DNA from: Symbiodinium natans
Lineage: Eukaryota > Sar > Dinophyceae > Suessiales > Symbiodiniaceae
Length of the DNA stretch: 64,000 nucleotides
Assembly: GCA_905221605.1 (NCBI GenBank)
Contig: CAJNDS010002634.1
Coordinates: 551,001 to 615,000 of the forward strand
Reading direction: 5' to 3'
Shown: positions 38,025-47,499 of the stretch, piece after piece
Position numbering within the stretch: the stretch's first letter is position 1
How the letters are laid out: each line of letters starts with the position of its first letter
Made by a program: the position numbers and the translations under genes
Notes under the pieces: generated by a model
Told to the model about the DNA's origin: nothing
Database searches by the model: none
The model's input: the letters and a program-made list of their open reading frames with translations, nothing else

Positions 38025-38280
38025 ACACGCGAGTACTCCCCGGCCGAGCGCGACTCTCCATCGGAGGCGGTGGATAGGGGTGTAGGGTTTAGGGTTTAGG
38101 GTTTAGGGCTCAAAAAGGGCTTAGGTGTCTTGAGTTTTGGGGGGGGCTGACGTGCCTCAATCATCGGAGCATTGAGAGTGTTGAGCCGGCCGGGCCTAGG
38201 AGGAGGACGGAGTCATCTCGGAGCTCTCAGAAAGGTCCAGCTCGAGCGAGGACATGCGCTTCGAGGGGCAAAGTTTCTCT
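38025..38280 (+). CDS. Exon pair, acidic and serine-rich
   Basis: 38025-38081 follows CTCTCCAG and reads TREYSPAERDSPSEAVDRG; donor GTAGGGTTTAGGG. 38200-38280 follows GGGCCTAG and reads EEDGVISELSERSSSSEDMR; donor GTGTAGGATTTAGGG. Both are whole-codon exons in phase 0. The intron begins as a TTTAGGG array. Disordered, phosphorylatable linker is likely. Confidence 0.6.
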
Positions 38281-38418
38281 GTGTAGGATTTAGGGTTTTG
38301 GGTTTAGGGTTTCGGGTTTAGGTTCAAGGTTTTGTAGGGTTTTTAGGTAGGGGTCGGGGTTTAAAGTTTGGGGGGGGGGGTCTGGGTTTTGTTTGGACTT
38401 CAATCACAGGGCCTGCAG

Positions 38419-38897
38419 CACAAGAAGGCGATGCCCAAGCCAGGCACACACACACATATAAATAGATAATAGATATATACATACATGCATAGATTTGTTT
38501 ATATGTACATATATATATAAATATGTATGCATGTATATACTTGTGTAAGTGTGCAGATGTACTGTATAATGATATTTTGTCTGTTCATTGCTTTGATCGG
38601 TTTTCTGGGCTTTTTGTTGAAGGACAGCTTTGACGAGGCTTGCTGCGCCTCAGCTTTCTGCCGCGAGCCGGGCAAGGGCGAGCTCAGCTGGGAACAGGCC
38701 TTATAGGGTTTAGGTTTTAGGGTTTTAGGGAGCATCTTAAACCTTAGGGTTTAGGGTTTTAGGGAGCATCTTAAACCGACGAGCCCCATTGCTGCATGTC
38801 CTTCTCAGTAACTCTGCGCATACAGCTGCAGCGACAGAATGGCATGTCTGCAGCGATGGGAGATCTTGCGCAGGGGGCGCAGTCGAACTTCAACCCC
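38419..38897 (+). CDS. Three exon-like segments
   Basis: About 38419-38443 (HKKAMPKP). 38623-38697 lies between TTGTTGAAG and a GC donor and reads DSFDEACCASAFCREPGKGE in 25 whole codons. 38809 to about 38897 follows CTTCTCAG and reads TLRIQLQRQNGMSAAMGDLA. Confidence 0.5.
38440..38545. repeat. CA, TA and ATGT microsatellites
   Basis: CACACACATATAAATAGAT then TATATGTACATATATATATA. Confidence 0.9.
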
Positions 38898-39049
38898 AAC
38901 ACCCTAAAACCCTAAATTTTCAAACCCTGGAAACTCTGAAACCCTAGAAAACCTAAAACCCTACAGCCCTAAGCGTTAAAATCTAAAACCCCTAAAGCCC
39001 TATAGAAACCCTATGTCTACCCCATGGTTTTCCCAAAGTTTGCAAGTTT

Positions 39050-39398
39050 GGACCTCCAAGCCGCCCCAAGCGCTGAAGCAAACTCTCAACCCTGGGGAGA
39101 ATCCCAAGGCCGAGAACCCCAAGGCCCTGCAAAGCTGAAGCCCTGCAGTTTTTTCAGATTACTACTCTCTCTCTCTCTACATATATATATATACATGTTT
39201 GTTCCATAATATTTTTTTGTATTCAGATTATTGTTCTTAATATGGGCATGTCTGTATATATATATATATATATATGTATAATGTATACACATATTCTATA
39301 AGTACGTTTTTGTATTTGTTATAGATGCGGTCAGCAGGGCCGAAATCCTCACCAGTTCCCCTTGGTGGCTTCGTTGCTTCCTCCGTCTGCTTGTTTGG
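39050..39398 (+). CDS. Two exon-like segments
   Basis: About 39050-39145 reads SLDLQAAPSAEANSQPWGES. 39325-39398 follows TTGTTATAG and reads AVSRAEILTSSPWWLRCFLR then LLVW, donor GTGTGA. CT and TA microsatellites (39165-39275) fill the intron. Confidence 0.5.
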
Positions 39399-39429
39399 GT
39401 GTGACAGCCCTGCCTTATACAGGGCTATA

Positions 39430-39521
39430 TTGGGATGTTCCCCCCTTCTACTCACAGTCCTCATAGTACTCCCCATGATAATCCCTATTGAGGACTGTTC
39501 GTATAAGGGGGAGCATCCCAA
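39430..39521. mobile_element. Family A element, copy 8
   Basis: TTGGGATGTTCCCCCCTTCT at left and TAAGGGGGAGCATCCCAA at right. Confidence 0.85.
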
Positions 39522-39804
39522 CAGCTGTACATCATGAATTCCCTTGAGACTCCTAGCTCTTGAGGCTAGTCCTAGGCCCGCACGACACAGGCATGGTGTT
39601 GAAGCTTAGGGTGGCTCGGTTTTTTAAAGGGGAGGAGTCTTCAGATACTGTCTGTGTTGAGGCTGCTTAGCCTAGAAGCTCCTTGACTTAATTTGTCGCC
39701 TATAGAAATCCCAAGGGCCGAATTCAAACCGATATGTTTTTCATGGCTGTTTGGGGCTTGCTGGTGCCTGCTCAGGTTTTTGGGGCTTAATTTTGTGGAT
39801 TTAG

Positions 39805-40343
39805 GTTCCCTGGATGCAAAAAACATGGTTCACGGCAACCTTGGTGTGCGGAAGGCTTAGGACTTGTAGGGCCTGGCGCCACACGACCTGACCTCTTGAC
39901 CCTTAAATCCCCAGAAGCTGCTGAACGCCTGAGCTTAAGAAAAGCTAGCTCAAAGCTGCGGCAGGTCGTCCAGCACCTTGCCAGCATGCTTCCAGGAAGA
40001 GAGTTTAGGGTTTAGGGTTTAGGGTTTAGGGTTCAGGGTTCAGGGTTTAGGGTTTAGAGAGTAGAAAGGGGCTTCAAGTTGGGCCTTCTGTTCCGGTTTG
40101 GGTGGAAAAGGGCTTCAGGCTTCGACAGTCGTAGGTTCAGCCCTCAGACTATGCATCAAAGAGGGTTTAGGGTTTAGGGTTTAGGGTTTAGGGTTTAGGG
40201 ATCAGGGGTCAGACGCTTGGGGCCAAAAAGGGGTTCGACTGTGCATCGGGTTTGGGGCGCAGGTTTTTCTTTCAAGTCCCTAGAAACCACTTGCCCCTCC
40301 AGCCGACAAGCCCTCGAGACGACAGACCGCGAGCAATCACAGG
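39805..40343 (+). CDS. Exon chain with two telomere-repeat introns
   Basis: 39805-40002 follows GTGGATTTAG and reads, near its end, SPEAAERLSLRKASSKLRQV then VQHLASMLPGR. It joins 40129-40164 (RRFSPQTMHQR) and 40303-40343 (RQALETTDREQSQ) in phase 2 both times. Introns 40003-40128 and 40165-40302 start GTTTAGGG and consist largely of TTTAGGG repeats, ending TTCGACAG and CCCCTCCAG. A further segment 40456-40477 (RALGVG, donor GTAAGC) continues the phase. Helical, basic protein. Confidence 0.65.
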
Positions 40344-40511
40344 GTCCCCACACCTTAGGGTTTAGGGTTTAGGGTTAGGGTTTCGGGTTCCCCCACGTTC
40401 CCGCCTGGCCCCGAAGGGGCACCCCTTTCCAGCTGTTTGCGCACCCCTCGACCAGGACGTGCTTTGGGGGTCGGGCTGTAAGCTGGGAAGGCAAGCCCTT
40501 CGTAACGAAGG

Positions 40512-40670
40512 ATGGAGATGAGGTTTTGGAGAGCCTTGGGATGGATTGCACTAGAGATTCGAGGGTCCATGGTTTTTTGTTTCAAGAGAGGAACGGAGGG
40601 TGGGCTGCTTGGTCTTGTTAATTTGTCGTGCCTGATTCAGTTCATGGTGTTTGGGCAGCTAAGTAAACAC
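40512..40670 (+). CDS. Open segment with apolar part
   Basis: Reads MEMRFWRALGWIALEIRGSM then GLLGLVNLSCLIQFMVFGQL, membrane-like. The ends are uncertain; a GTCT microsatellite (40676-40695) follows. Confidence 0.4.
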
Positions 40671-40790
40671 CCTGTGTCTGTCTGTCTGTCTGTCTGTTTA
40701 GGGTTTAGGGTTTAGGCCTAGGGTCTAGGCCTAGGGTTTACCCCATCCCGGGTCTTGCAAGCTCAACGTCCCCCCTTTCCCCCCAAAAAA

Positions 40791-41054
40791 GCCAAGGCAA
40801 GAGAGATGGCTGATAAAACGCACCTGGGCTGTCCGTCCGGGAGTTATGCAGTTCCTCCATGATTTTACGGGTTTCGGGTTTAGATTCAGGGCTTAGGGTT
40901 TAGAGCTTGAGCCTTTTAAATTTTACCAGGCACTATAGAGAGAGTTTTGGTGCAAACGGGTTTAGGGTTGAGGATTGAGCACCACAAAGTCGCAGACCCT
41001 CATGGAAGCAGGTGCGAGGCACCCCGAACTCGAGCTACTTGATCCATTCCCTCG
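40791..41054 (+). CDS. Two exon-like segments
   Basis: About 40791-40845 reads AKAREMADKTHLGCPSG. 40996 to about 41054 follows AGTCGCAG and reads TLMEAGARHPELELLDPFPR, ending where a family C element starts. Confidence 0.45.
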
Positions 41055-41173
41055 CTTGACGGTTCACAGGTAGTCATACGTAGGGTTGCAAGTACCCTAG
41101 ATAAGCTTACAACAATTTGGAGTTAGAGTTACCCTACTTCTAACCCACTCATAACGACCCATGAACCTCCAAG
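41055..41173. mobile_element. Family C element, copy 1
   Basis: Left CTTGACGGTTCACAGGTAGT, right ACCCATGAACCTCCAAG, with AGTTACCCTAC inside. Family C shares ends with family B but has a different core (GTAGGGTTACAAGTGCCC). Confidence 0.75.
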
Positions 41174-41282
41174 GTTTAGGACTAGGGTTTAGGGGTTAGG
41201 GATTAGGGTTCAGGGTATACATGTATACTCATACATATATCTATGGATGTCTAGCGTTCATCTAGTCATCTTTGTTTGAAGT

Positions 41283-41372
41283 ACAGCCGCTGCTGGATGC
41301 GGTATGAAAACCGTGCCCAGCATGTTCAGACCCTCATGCCCCAGACCCTCAACCCGAATGCTCTATCTGGCC
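41283..41372 (+). CDS. Exon-like segment
   Basis: Follows GAAGTACAG. One frame reads RCWMRYENRAQHVQTLMPQT; another is also open. CCCTAAA repeats follow. Confidence 0.35.
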
Positions 41373-41504
41373 CTAAACCCTAATGGTGGCAAAAGCCCTA
41401 AACCCTAATGCCCTAAACCCTAAACCAAGCTCCTACAAGTAGGGTGTCGGGCTTGAATCCCAAGGGCCGAATGGTGAACCCCCCCCCCCCCCCCCTGGCT
41501 GCAG

Positions 41505-41756
41505 CACTGCACGCCCGAGGCAAGCAAGCGCGTCTCAGGCCTGGCAGAGAGCAAGCCCCCTTCTCCATCGCCTTCTCCGGTGGAGGCCATGGGTGGGGCT
41601 GACGGGGCGTAGACGAGCCTAGGACTCCGAATGCCCCAAAAGCTTCGACAGATGTCGGGTCCTAGCTTCGATCCCCCTTCAGCTGCCGGCAGATGTCGCG
41701 CAGTGACTACAGCAAGAAACCAAGGCGTGCACATCCCAACCTGCAAACCTCAAGTG
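41505..41756 (+). CDS. Exon pair, disordered and basic
   Basis: 41505-41608 follows GGCTGCAG (after a C17 run) and reads HCTPEASKRVSGLAESKPPS then PSPSPVEAMGGADG. It joins 41683-41756 (CRQMSRSDYSKKPRRAHPNL) in phase 2. Donors GTAGAC and GTTTCC. Likely disordered linker. Confidence 0.65.
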
Positions 41757-41946
41757 GTTTCCGCATGCCGACCTAGACTTAGACCACAGTCCAATTTGGG
41801 GTGCGTGTCCCCATCGCCGTTTAAACCCGCATAGTCGTTCAGGGCTTCGTGAAGCCCGTTCCGGAAACCCCAAACCCGAAACACTAAACCCTGGGTGGCA
41901 ACAACACCCTAAACTCTAAACCGTCTAATCCTGCTATCACCTGCAG

Positions 41947-42268
41947 GTAGAGGTTGAGCCTGTCAACCATTTCAGAAAGGGTTTAGGGTTTAGGATTTAG
42001 GGATTTGGCCGCAACACTGGCCACTGGCCATGCTTGACCACTTACAAGGGAATGGACGAGTTGATGCTTAGCTTCCGCAGCGTAGTCCGAATCCCACGAA
42101 GTCCCCATGGCCCGTAACCCTACACCCTAAACCCCTAAGCCCTAAACCCTAAACCCCAAACCCCTAATCCCCAAACCCTAAACCATAAACCCTAAACCCT
42201 AAACCCGTGAGAGGTGTGCGCGCCGCAGCCTTTCAGGCCGGTGTTCCCTGGCAGGAGCAACATATTCG
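41947..42268 (+). CDS. Three exon-like segments
   Basis: 41947-41980 (VEVEPVNHFRK) lies between CCTGCAG and a GTTTAGGG donor. About 42040-42112 reads TTYKGMDELMLSFRSVVRIP. 42229-42268 (PFRPVFPGRSNIF) lies between CGCCGCAG and GTAAGAAG. Confidence 0.5.
42117..42208 (-). repeat. Degenerate CCCTAAA array
   Basis: Mixed CCCTAAA, CCCCAAA and CCATAAA units between two exon-like segments. Confidence 0.9.
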
Positions 42269-42272
42269 GTAA

Positions 42273-42327
42273 GAAGGGTTTAGGGTTTAGGGTTTAGGGT
42301 TTAGGGTTTAGGGTTTAGGGTTTAGGG
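42273..42327 (+). repeat. TTTAGGG array, eight units
   Basis: Starts about five bases after a GTAAGAAG donor. The intron thus has CCCTAAA units before its upstream exon and TTTAGGG after it. Confidence 0.95.
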
Positions 42328-42480
42328 AGTACCCTAGTTGGGGAGTGCCTACAACAAGGATGATACTATTTGGTGTGGTAGATGGTCAGTTCTCAAAATC
42401 ATAGTGTCTTTTTGGGTACCTTGAATTAGAGGCCGCCTTTCAAGAGTAACCCCAAAAGGGACCATGATAGAGTGTACCCT
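42328..42480. other. Possible single inverted-repeat element
   Basis: GGGAGTACCCTAGTTGGGGA at left and TAGAGTGTACCCTATTTGGG at right share a GTACCCTA-TTGGG step. No exon seen. Confidence 0.35.
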
Positions 42481-42556
42481 ATTTGGGACACACCCGTCTG
42501 GAGGGAGCTTGGGAGTGGGGGGTCGTAATCCCTACAAACCCAAATGGCCTGCACAG

Positions 42557-42712
42557 TTTTTTGGAGTGGGAAGAAAGAAGTCTTGGAGTGGGAAGAAAGA
42601 AGTCCGCAAGTCCAGTTGAGGTTTGGGGTTTAGGGCTTAGGGTTTTGGGTTTCAAGCCTGAAAGCCAAGAAGAACCTTCCCATGTACTCATGTCTCGCTG
42701 GAGGGTGGAGGG
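42557..42712 (+). CDS. Exon pair joined across a 36-nt telomere-type intron
   Basis: 42557-42620 follows TGCACAG and reads LEWEERSLGVGRKKSASPVE; it contains a 22-bp tandem duplication. Intron 42621-42656 runs GTTTGGGG to TTTCAAG. The next segment reads PESQEEPSHVLMSRWRVEGS. Phase 0 on both sides. The intron is also free of stops, so read-through cannot be excluded. Confidence 0.55.
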
Positions 42713-42786
42713 GTCGGGAGTAGGGTGTTGCGGTGGGCCGAAACCCTAAACCCGAAACCCTAAACCCTAAACCCTAAACCCTGAAG

Positions 42787-43036
42787 CCAACCTGAAACTC
42801 CGGACAGCCAAGGTGCTGTGGCGCCTCGCTCAGGTGGGCTTTGCTTGGGGACGATTTGAACCCTAAAAGGGTTTATGATTTATATACCTTGGGTTTAGGG
42901 TTTGGGGTTTGGGGTTTGGGGTTTGGGGTTTGGGGTTTGGGGTTCGGGGTTTGGGTATCTGAGCCCAATTTCAGGGTTCACTTTGTCCCCAAGATTTGTG
43001 TGTTGGACGTCTTGGCGGTCTCAGGAGTTTTCGATC
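42787..43036 (+). CDS. Exon pair around family H copy 2
   Basis: 42787-42833 follows CCCTGAAG (directly after CCCTAAA repeats) and reads NLKLRTAKVLWRLAQ. Intron 42834-42993 (GTGGGC to CCCCAAG) contains the H element. 42994-43036 reads ICVLDVLAVSGVFD and ends at a GTTTAGGG donor. Phase 0. Confidence 0.6.
42844..42993. mobile_element. Family H element, copy 2, with a TTTGGGG array inside
   Basis: Outer parts match 35095-35189. Between ATATACCTT and ATCTGAGCCC lies a 66-bp TTTGGGG/TTTAGGG array (42890-42955) that copy 1 lacks. Confidence 0.8.
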
Positions 43037-43188
43037 GTTTAGGGTTTCGGGTTTAGGGTTTAGGGTTTAGAGCAGGTTGTTCCTCTCTATGACGATAGCT
43101 GTTACAACTGCAAATTGTAATTGCATTGCCCTTTTTTCAAATTCTCAACGCAATATCGCAAACATGGGGGGCCTTAATCTTCCCCTAG

Positions 43189-43273
43189 CCCAAGCTGGAC
43201 GAGCAAGTACTCCACTTTAGACAGCACTTCGTGGCAGGCTGGCAAGCTGCAGAGCGTGGAGCACTTTGTGGCG
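43189..43273 (+). CDS. Exon-like segment
   Basis: Acceptor TTCCCCTAG, donor GTGTCAG. Reads PKLDEQVLHFRQHFVAGWQA then AERGALCG. Confidence 0.55.
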
Positions 43274-43444
43274 GTGTCAGGAACCGCCACGAGACTTAGG
43301 GTAGAGTTGCAGGGTTCGCCCAACCCGCTCCCCCCCCCCACTTGCTTTATTTATGTGGCACCTACTACATCTCATCCCTCTTGCAGCGTACAGACTCCAC
43401 AGTTCTGCATTTTAGGATTAGTGCTTAGGGGTCCTTAGCCCTAA

Positions 43445-43771
43445 AACCACCACGGCGAACGCTCTGAAGACGGCAGGGGGCGCCTACGTCGCGTCGGCCT
43501 TTGCCTCGACGCTGACCGCGGAAACTCCCCAGCCACAGGACCCCGAACGGTTTAGGCCTTGAGGCTTTGGGTTTAGGGGTCTATATAGGGTTCAAAGTTA
43601 AAGCTACAGGGGCATTTTTGAAGAAAGGTGAAGTCGCCAACTGTATGTACACATCGGCTTCGCTTCAGGTAATGTGCGACACTTCGCAAAGTGTGCAGCT
43701 GATCGTGGAAGCCCAATTGTCAGATATGATCAGCGTGACTCTGCAGCACGCGCTCGGGGACTCCCACTGTG
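43445..43771 (+). CDS. Two exon-like segments
   Basis: About 43445-43549 reads TTANALKTAGGAYVASAFAS then TLTAETPQPQDPE, with donor GTTTAGG. 43669-43771 follows TCGCTTCAG and reads VMCDTSQSVQLIVEAQLSDM then ISVTLQHALGDSHC, donor GTAAAC. Confidence 0.55.
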
Positions 43772-44291
43772 GTAAACTCTAAGACTCTAAGCTGGCTGAG
43801 CTTCGGACCCTGCGACCTTCTCACTGTGATCATGGTGATGCTGAGATGGTGATGACACACGTCTGTATCCCTTGCTCGGAGAGCCATTGTCACTAACTTC
43901 GATTCAACCTTACGGGTTGAGGGTTGTTTTCTGCCCAGTTCCCCCCCCCCCCCCCTCTATGAGAGCCGCGGTGGTACCTTCCTTGATTGAGGTCATTATG
44001 AGGCTATCTTGAAGGGAAATCACTTGGGGGCCGGGGAGGGGATTGGAAGGGTATGTTTCAGGGTAATTATGAAGTTATGAGGTGGGGGGGGGAGCCTAAA
44101 CCCTTAACCCTAAACCCTCAACCCTCAACCCCAAACCCCAAACCCTAAACCCTCAACCCAAAACCCCAAACCCCAAACCCCAAATCGCATTGACTTCAAG
44201 TCCGTGTCAACCCCAAACCCCAAACCCCAAACCCCAAACCCCAAACCCCAAACCCTAAACCCTAAACCCTAAAGCCCTAAAGCCTAAACAG
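43772..44291. other. Repeat-rich intron-like stretch
   Basis: C14 run at 43940, a direct pair around GATGGTGATG, then CCCTAAA/CCCCAAA arrays at 44096-44185 and 44209-44285. No exon seen. Confidence 0.6.
44096..44285 (-). repeat. Two CCCCAAA/CCCTAAA arrays
   Basis: Blocks of uniform CCCCAAA units separated by 24 nt of unique sequence. Confidence 0.9.
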
Positions 44292-44842
44292 AGCCGACCA
44301 GGACCGCAGCGAGGTCACCAGCTTCTACCTGCGCTGTGCTGCGAAGACGGCCCGCGGCCCGCAGATCCTAAGCCATTCTGGGCGTTGCGGTTTTAGGGTT
44401 TAGGGTTTAGGGTTTAGGGTACTGGGAGGGGGCCGATGATTGCCCAGTGCCCGGCATCTCACAGGCCTGGATGCAAGAAGGGTTCACTTGGTCCCTGAGT
44501 AGAAAGTGAAGCTTCTTGCCGCTCCGTATCATAATCTTCAGAACCATGAAGCGGCAAGGCCTCAGCCACAGGAGCTGTCCAGCTAAAGTTGCGGTTCTTC
44601 TGACCTTTCAGGTAGAGTTGGAGCGGGGGTAAACAGGCCAACCCTGTTGACCATAAGAACCGTCAACCGTCTACTTGGAGGTTCATGGGCAGATATAAGT
44701 AGGGTTACAAGCGCCCTAAATCAGGTTGGTCGTAACCAGCTATGTCTATACGAATCTACTTGTAACACCCACTACCCATGAACCTCCAAGTATGCACCTT
44801 GTTACAGAAGAAGTCGCTGTCAGAGTCGATGTGCGCCGGCTC
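44292..44842 (+). CDS. Exon chain with a telomere-repeat intron
   Basis: 44292-44389 reads ADQDRSEVTSFYLRCAAKTA then RGPQILSHSGRC. It joins 44465-44498 (LDARRVHLVP) and 44542-44611 (TMKRQGLSHRSCPAKVAVLL) in phases 1 and 2. Intron 44390-44464 starts GTTTTAGGGTTTAGGG and ends ATCTCACAG. 44808-44842 after TTGTTACAG (KKSLSESMCAG) continues in phase 0 across a family C element. Confidence 0.65.
44671..44792. mobile_element. Family C element, copy 2
   Basis: TACTTGGAGGTTCATGGGC at left, CCCATGAACCTCCAAGTA at right; lies wholly in an intron of the exon chain. Confidence 0.85.
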
Positions 44843-45128
44843 GTATCCGCGCCTTTGAGAACCACCGCATGTTATCCAACACCTTTCTTGCAAACACAGA
44901 CTTCAACAACCCCGGACGTAGCACGCCAACCGATTGCAGTCGTGTAGTGGGATGCTTTGTTGCCCCCAGACTCTACAATCCGAAACTACAATCCGAAAAT
45001 GCACGTGCACCTGGGGGTTTACGAGATTTGGGGTACCTTCTTGGGGTCCTTACTATGAGGGGATCCCACTATTTGGGGGGTTCTATATCAGGGGCCCCTT
45101 GTTCTCGTAAATTCCCCCCTGGGCCCAG

Positions 45129-45231
45129 ATCTGCCGGATGCAGCGGAATGTCAGCTATCTCGTGCGGGACCTGAAGCGAGGCACGGGAGTAGCTGAGGGA
45201 TTGCAAAGTTGCAGGATGCAAGACTGGCTCG
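45129..45231 (+). CDS. Exon-like segment with strong signals
   Basis: Acceptor TGGGCCCAG, donor GTAGGC. Reads ICRMQRNVSYLVRDLKRGTG then VAEGLQSCRMQDWL. Confidence 0.6.
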
Positions 45232-45284
45232 GTAGGCAATTCAGCGACATTTTGTAAATTTCTCCCCCAATTTTTGTTGAGTTT

Positions 45285-45345
45285 AAGAGGATGGTCATAT
45301 TCAGGAATATGTTTCAGAGGGTTTTTAGGGACCATCCTAGGTTCC
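45285..45345. mobile_element. Family M element, right part
   Basis: ATATGTTTCAGAGGGTTTTT and GGGACCATCCTAGG match the 56865-56955 element. Confidence 0.5.
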
Positions 45346-45415
45346 TGGCGGATGACAGAAGGCCAGTATTTTTGGGGTGCATGGTGCATGATAGGGGATT
45401 TGTACGTGGGGGTGT

Positions 45416-45775
45416 GGAGCCACGAAAAGTCCCTCGAACTGCCCACCACCACACTGCGACTGCCAGCGCGTTCCAGGATGGGCTATGAGGTCATCAAATT
45501 CCCATATTTGCCATAGTAGTTTAGGGTTTGGGGTTTAGGGTTTAGGGCTTAGCATATAGTAGCGCCTCCGAGTTCGCAAGATGATTAGCGGACGTCGCTA
45601 AGCCCCGAGCTCGTGACTACACGTGCCAGCACGGGCCAAGCTGACTGGAACCCTCCCAAGTAGTTCATGCAGCCGTCTGATTTCTCGACGCTTCCTCAGG
45701 GCAGAAATAATTCTGGGAACGTTTTTGGGTGTGCTGCGGATTCTATACACAAGCCTCATGTATATAGGCGGAATG
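45416..45775 (+). CDS. Exon-like segments, the last apolar
   Basis: About 45416-45514 reads SHEKSLELPTTTLRLPARSR. About 45553-45585 reads RLRVRKMISG. About 45625-45775 reads ARAKLTGTLPSSSCSRLISR then RFLRAEIILGTFLGVLRILY, a likely membrane segment; it ends where family A copy 9 starts. Confidence 0.45.
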
Positions 45776-45876
45776 AGAATTTTCCCCCTTATACTAACAG
45801 TCCTTAATGGGGATTGTAATGCAGGTACTATTGTTATCCCTATTCAGGACGGTTAGTATAAGGGGGAACATCCCAA
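45776..45876. mobile_element. Family A element, copy 9
   Basis: TTTTCCCCCTTATACTAACA at left and AAGGGGGAACATCCCAA at right; the outermost left bases are worn. Confidence 0.85.
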
Positions 45877-46132
45877 CATAGATAGTGTGTTGGCCCCTGC
45901 TGCCGCGAGGCACCCTTATCTCTTGAAGGCTTTGAAGCCCTAAGTAAGCCCTAGCAAACGGGGCCCAGGGTTTCCCCCTATGAGCTCGCAAAGCCCACTG
46001 AATCCTGAATCACGTACCTTGAGAATCCCCACTTTTTTCTTAGAGGAATTCTAGGGTACCTCATTCTCTCTAAACCCTAAACCCTAAACCCTGAACCCTG
46101 AACCCTGAACCTTAAGGAATGACTTAAGAAGA

Positions 46133-46280
46133 GCCACCGAAGCGCCTGGAGGCAACCTTTGGCAGAGCGCCGGAGAGGGCTCGAGTCTGGTGCCCCCCAT
46201 ATTGGACCTTCCGCTGCTGATAGTCATCGGACTCTTCTCCATGCTGCTTGGATTTTGTGCGTGTGTTTTTGTTTTTTTGT
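46133..46280 (+). CDS. Exon-like segment with a transmembrane helix
   Basis: Reads ATEAPGGNLWQSAGEGSSLV then LPLLIVIGLFSMLLGFCACV, a clear membrane segment. A T-rich then G12 run follows. Borders are uncertain. Confidence 0.5.
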
Positions 46281-46593
46281 GTTGGGGGGGGGGGGGGGAA
46301 TTCGGAGGTTTGGGCGGCTTCTGATCAGCGCCCGGCTCAAACCCTCCTGAGCCCCAAGTCCGACTGGAATCCTAGACCCTAAACCACCCTTTGACCTTCG
46401 GTCCATCCGCCTTTCGGTGAAGCTCCAAGACTCGCTGATCAGTGAAGACCAAGCCGTGTGGGGTTTTGCGCTGTCGACTTCCTGGATCCTCTACACAGCA
46501 AGCCCTAACCCCTAAACCCCAGAACCCTCTCCCTATAAACCCCCAAAACCCTCGAATTAAAGCCTATAACCCTAACCCCTAAGCCCTACACAG

Positions 46594-46677
46594 TGATCGG
46601 ATTGGAGTACTTGCTGTCATCGAGGTTGATCAACCCGTTGACAGCCTTCGCTCTCTACCTCTTTCCCTTCACGGAAG
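46594..46677 (+). CDS. Exon-like segment, membrane-like
   Basis: Acceptor CCTACACAG, donor GTGGGA. Reads IGLEYLLSSRLINPLTAFAL then YLFPFTE. Confidence 0.6.
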
Positions 46678-46735
46678 GTGGGATCACGGCGTCCTCGGGT
46701 GTTTGAAGGCTGAGTTGCTAACATAAGGGCCATAA

Positions 46736-46862
46736 TTAGAATGTTTCTTTTTCTTTGTTGGAGGGGGGTTATTATAGTATCATCATAAAGATGCCATAGT
46801 TAGAATGGATTTTTTCTGGGGGGGGGGTTATTATAGCACCATTTTTAAGAGAGAAGGGGATA
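46736..46862. repeat. Direct repeat around GGGGGGTTATTATAGTA-CAT
   Basis: Two related blocks, 46737-46790 and 46795-46850, each with ATTAGAATG and TTATTATAG. They resemble arms of a small element. Confidence 0.5.
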
Positions 46863-46905
46863 CTAAGCTGGCTTCCGGAGCCCTAAGCCCTTTGCCTCCC
46901 TTCAG

Positions 46906-46956
46906 TGGCTCGAGGCTGCAGGCAGGTGGCAGACGAAGCGGTTTCGATCGCACGGC
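46906..46956 (+). CDS. Exon-like segment ending at a CCCTAAA array
   Basis: Follows CCCTTCAG and reads WLEAAGRWQTKRFRSHG; the array begins with GCCTAAACCC, a possible GC donor. Confidence 0.5.
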
Positions 46957-47043
46957 CTAAACCCTAAACCCTAAACCCTAAACCCTAAACCCTAAACCCT
47001 AAACCCTAAACCCTAAACCCTAAACCCTAAACCCTAAACCTAA
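46957..47043 (-). repeat. CCCTAAA array, 12 units
   Basis: Uniform heptamers directly after an exon-like segment. Confidence 0.95.
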
Positions 47044-47167
47044 CCACATGTTTAGGGCAGCTGACAGAGCCAAATTGCTGTGAGGTTTCAACAGCCTTGA
47101 AACATGGGCAGTGGTAGTCCAAGCAGCTCAGATCCTGGCGTCCTTAGAGCAACGTACCTTTTCAACC

Positions 47168-47212
47168 AAAAAGGGGCACCTTTTTCATTACTAGATTACT
47201 CTTGAGTCTAGC
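47168..47212. mobile_element. Family I element, right part only
   Basis: CCAAAAAGGGGCACCTTTTT then ATTACTCTTGAGTCTAGC, as in 51880-51935. Confidence 0.55.
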
Positions 47213-47495
47213 AGGATAGAACCTTGAAGCTATCCCAAAAGCCCCGAACCTTGAAGTGCAGTCAAGCGCACCCTAAACCCTAAAGCCTTGGACCTTGCGG
47301 AGTTGGCGCTTCCGCGTGCAGTGCGGGTGGCAAGGAAACTCCACACCCCAAATCTTCCGAGAACCCTACACCCGAAGACCTCTACATCCCGAATTAACCC
47401 TAAGCCCCTAAAGCGCAACTGAACCCCTGGCAAAAATTCCCTAAAGCCCCTGAGTCGCCGACCCCAGTTCAGGAGTTGACCTCTTCGAAGGGTTC
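47213..47495. other. Stretch with degenerate CCCTAAA units, no firm exon
   Basis: Scattered CCCTAAA and CCCCTAAA units; several short open frames but no convincing splice signals. Confidence 0.5.
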
Positions 47496-47499
47496 GGGA

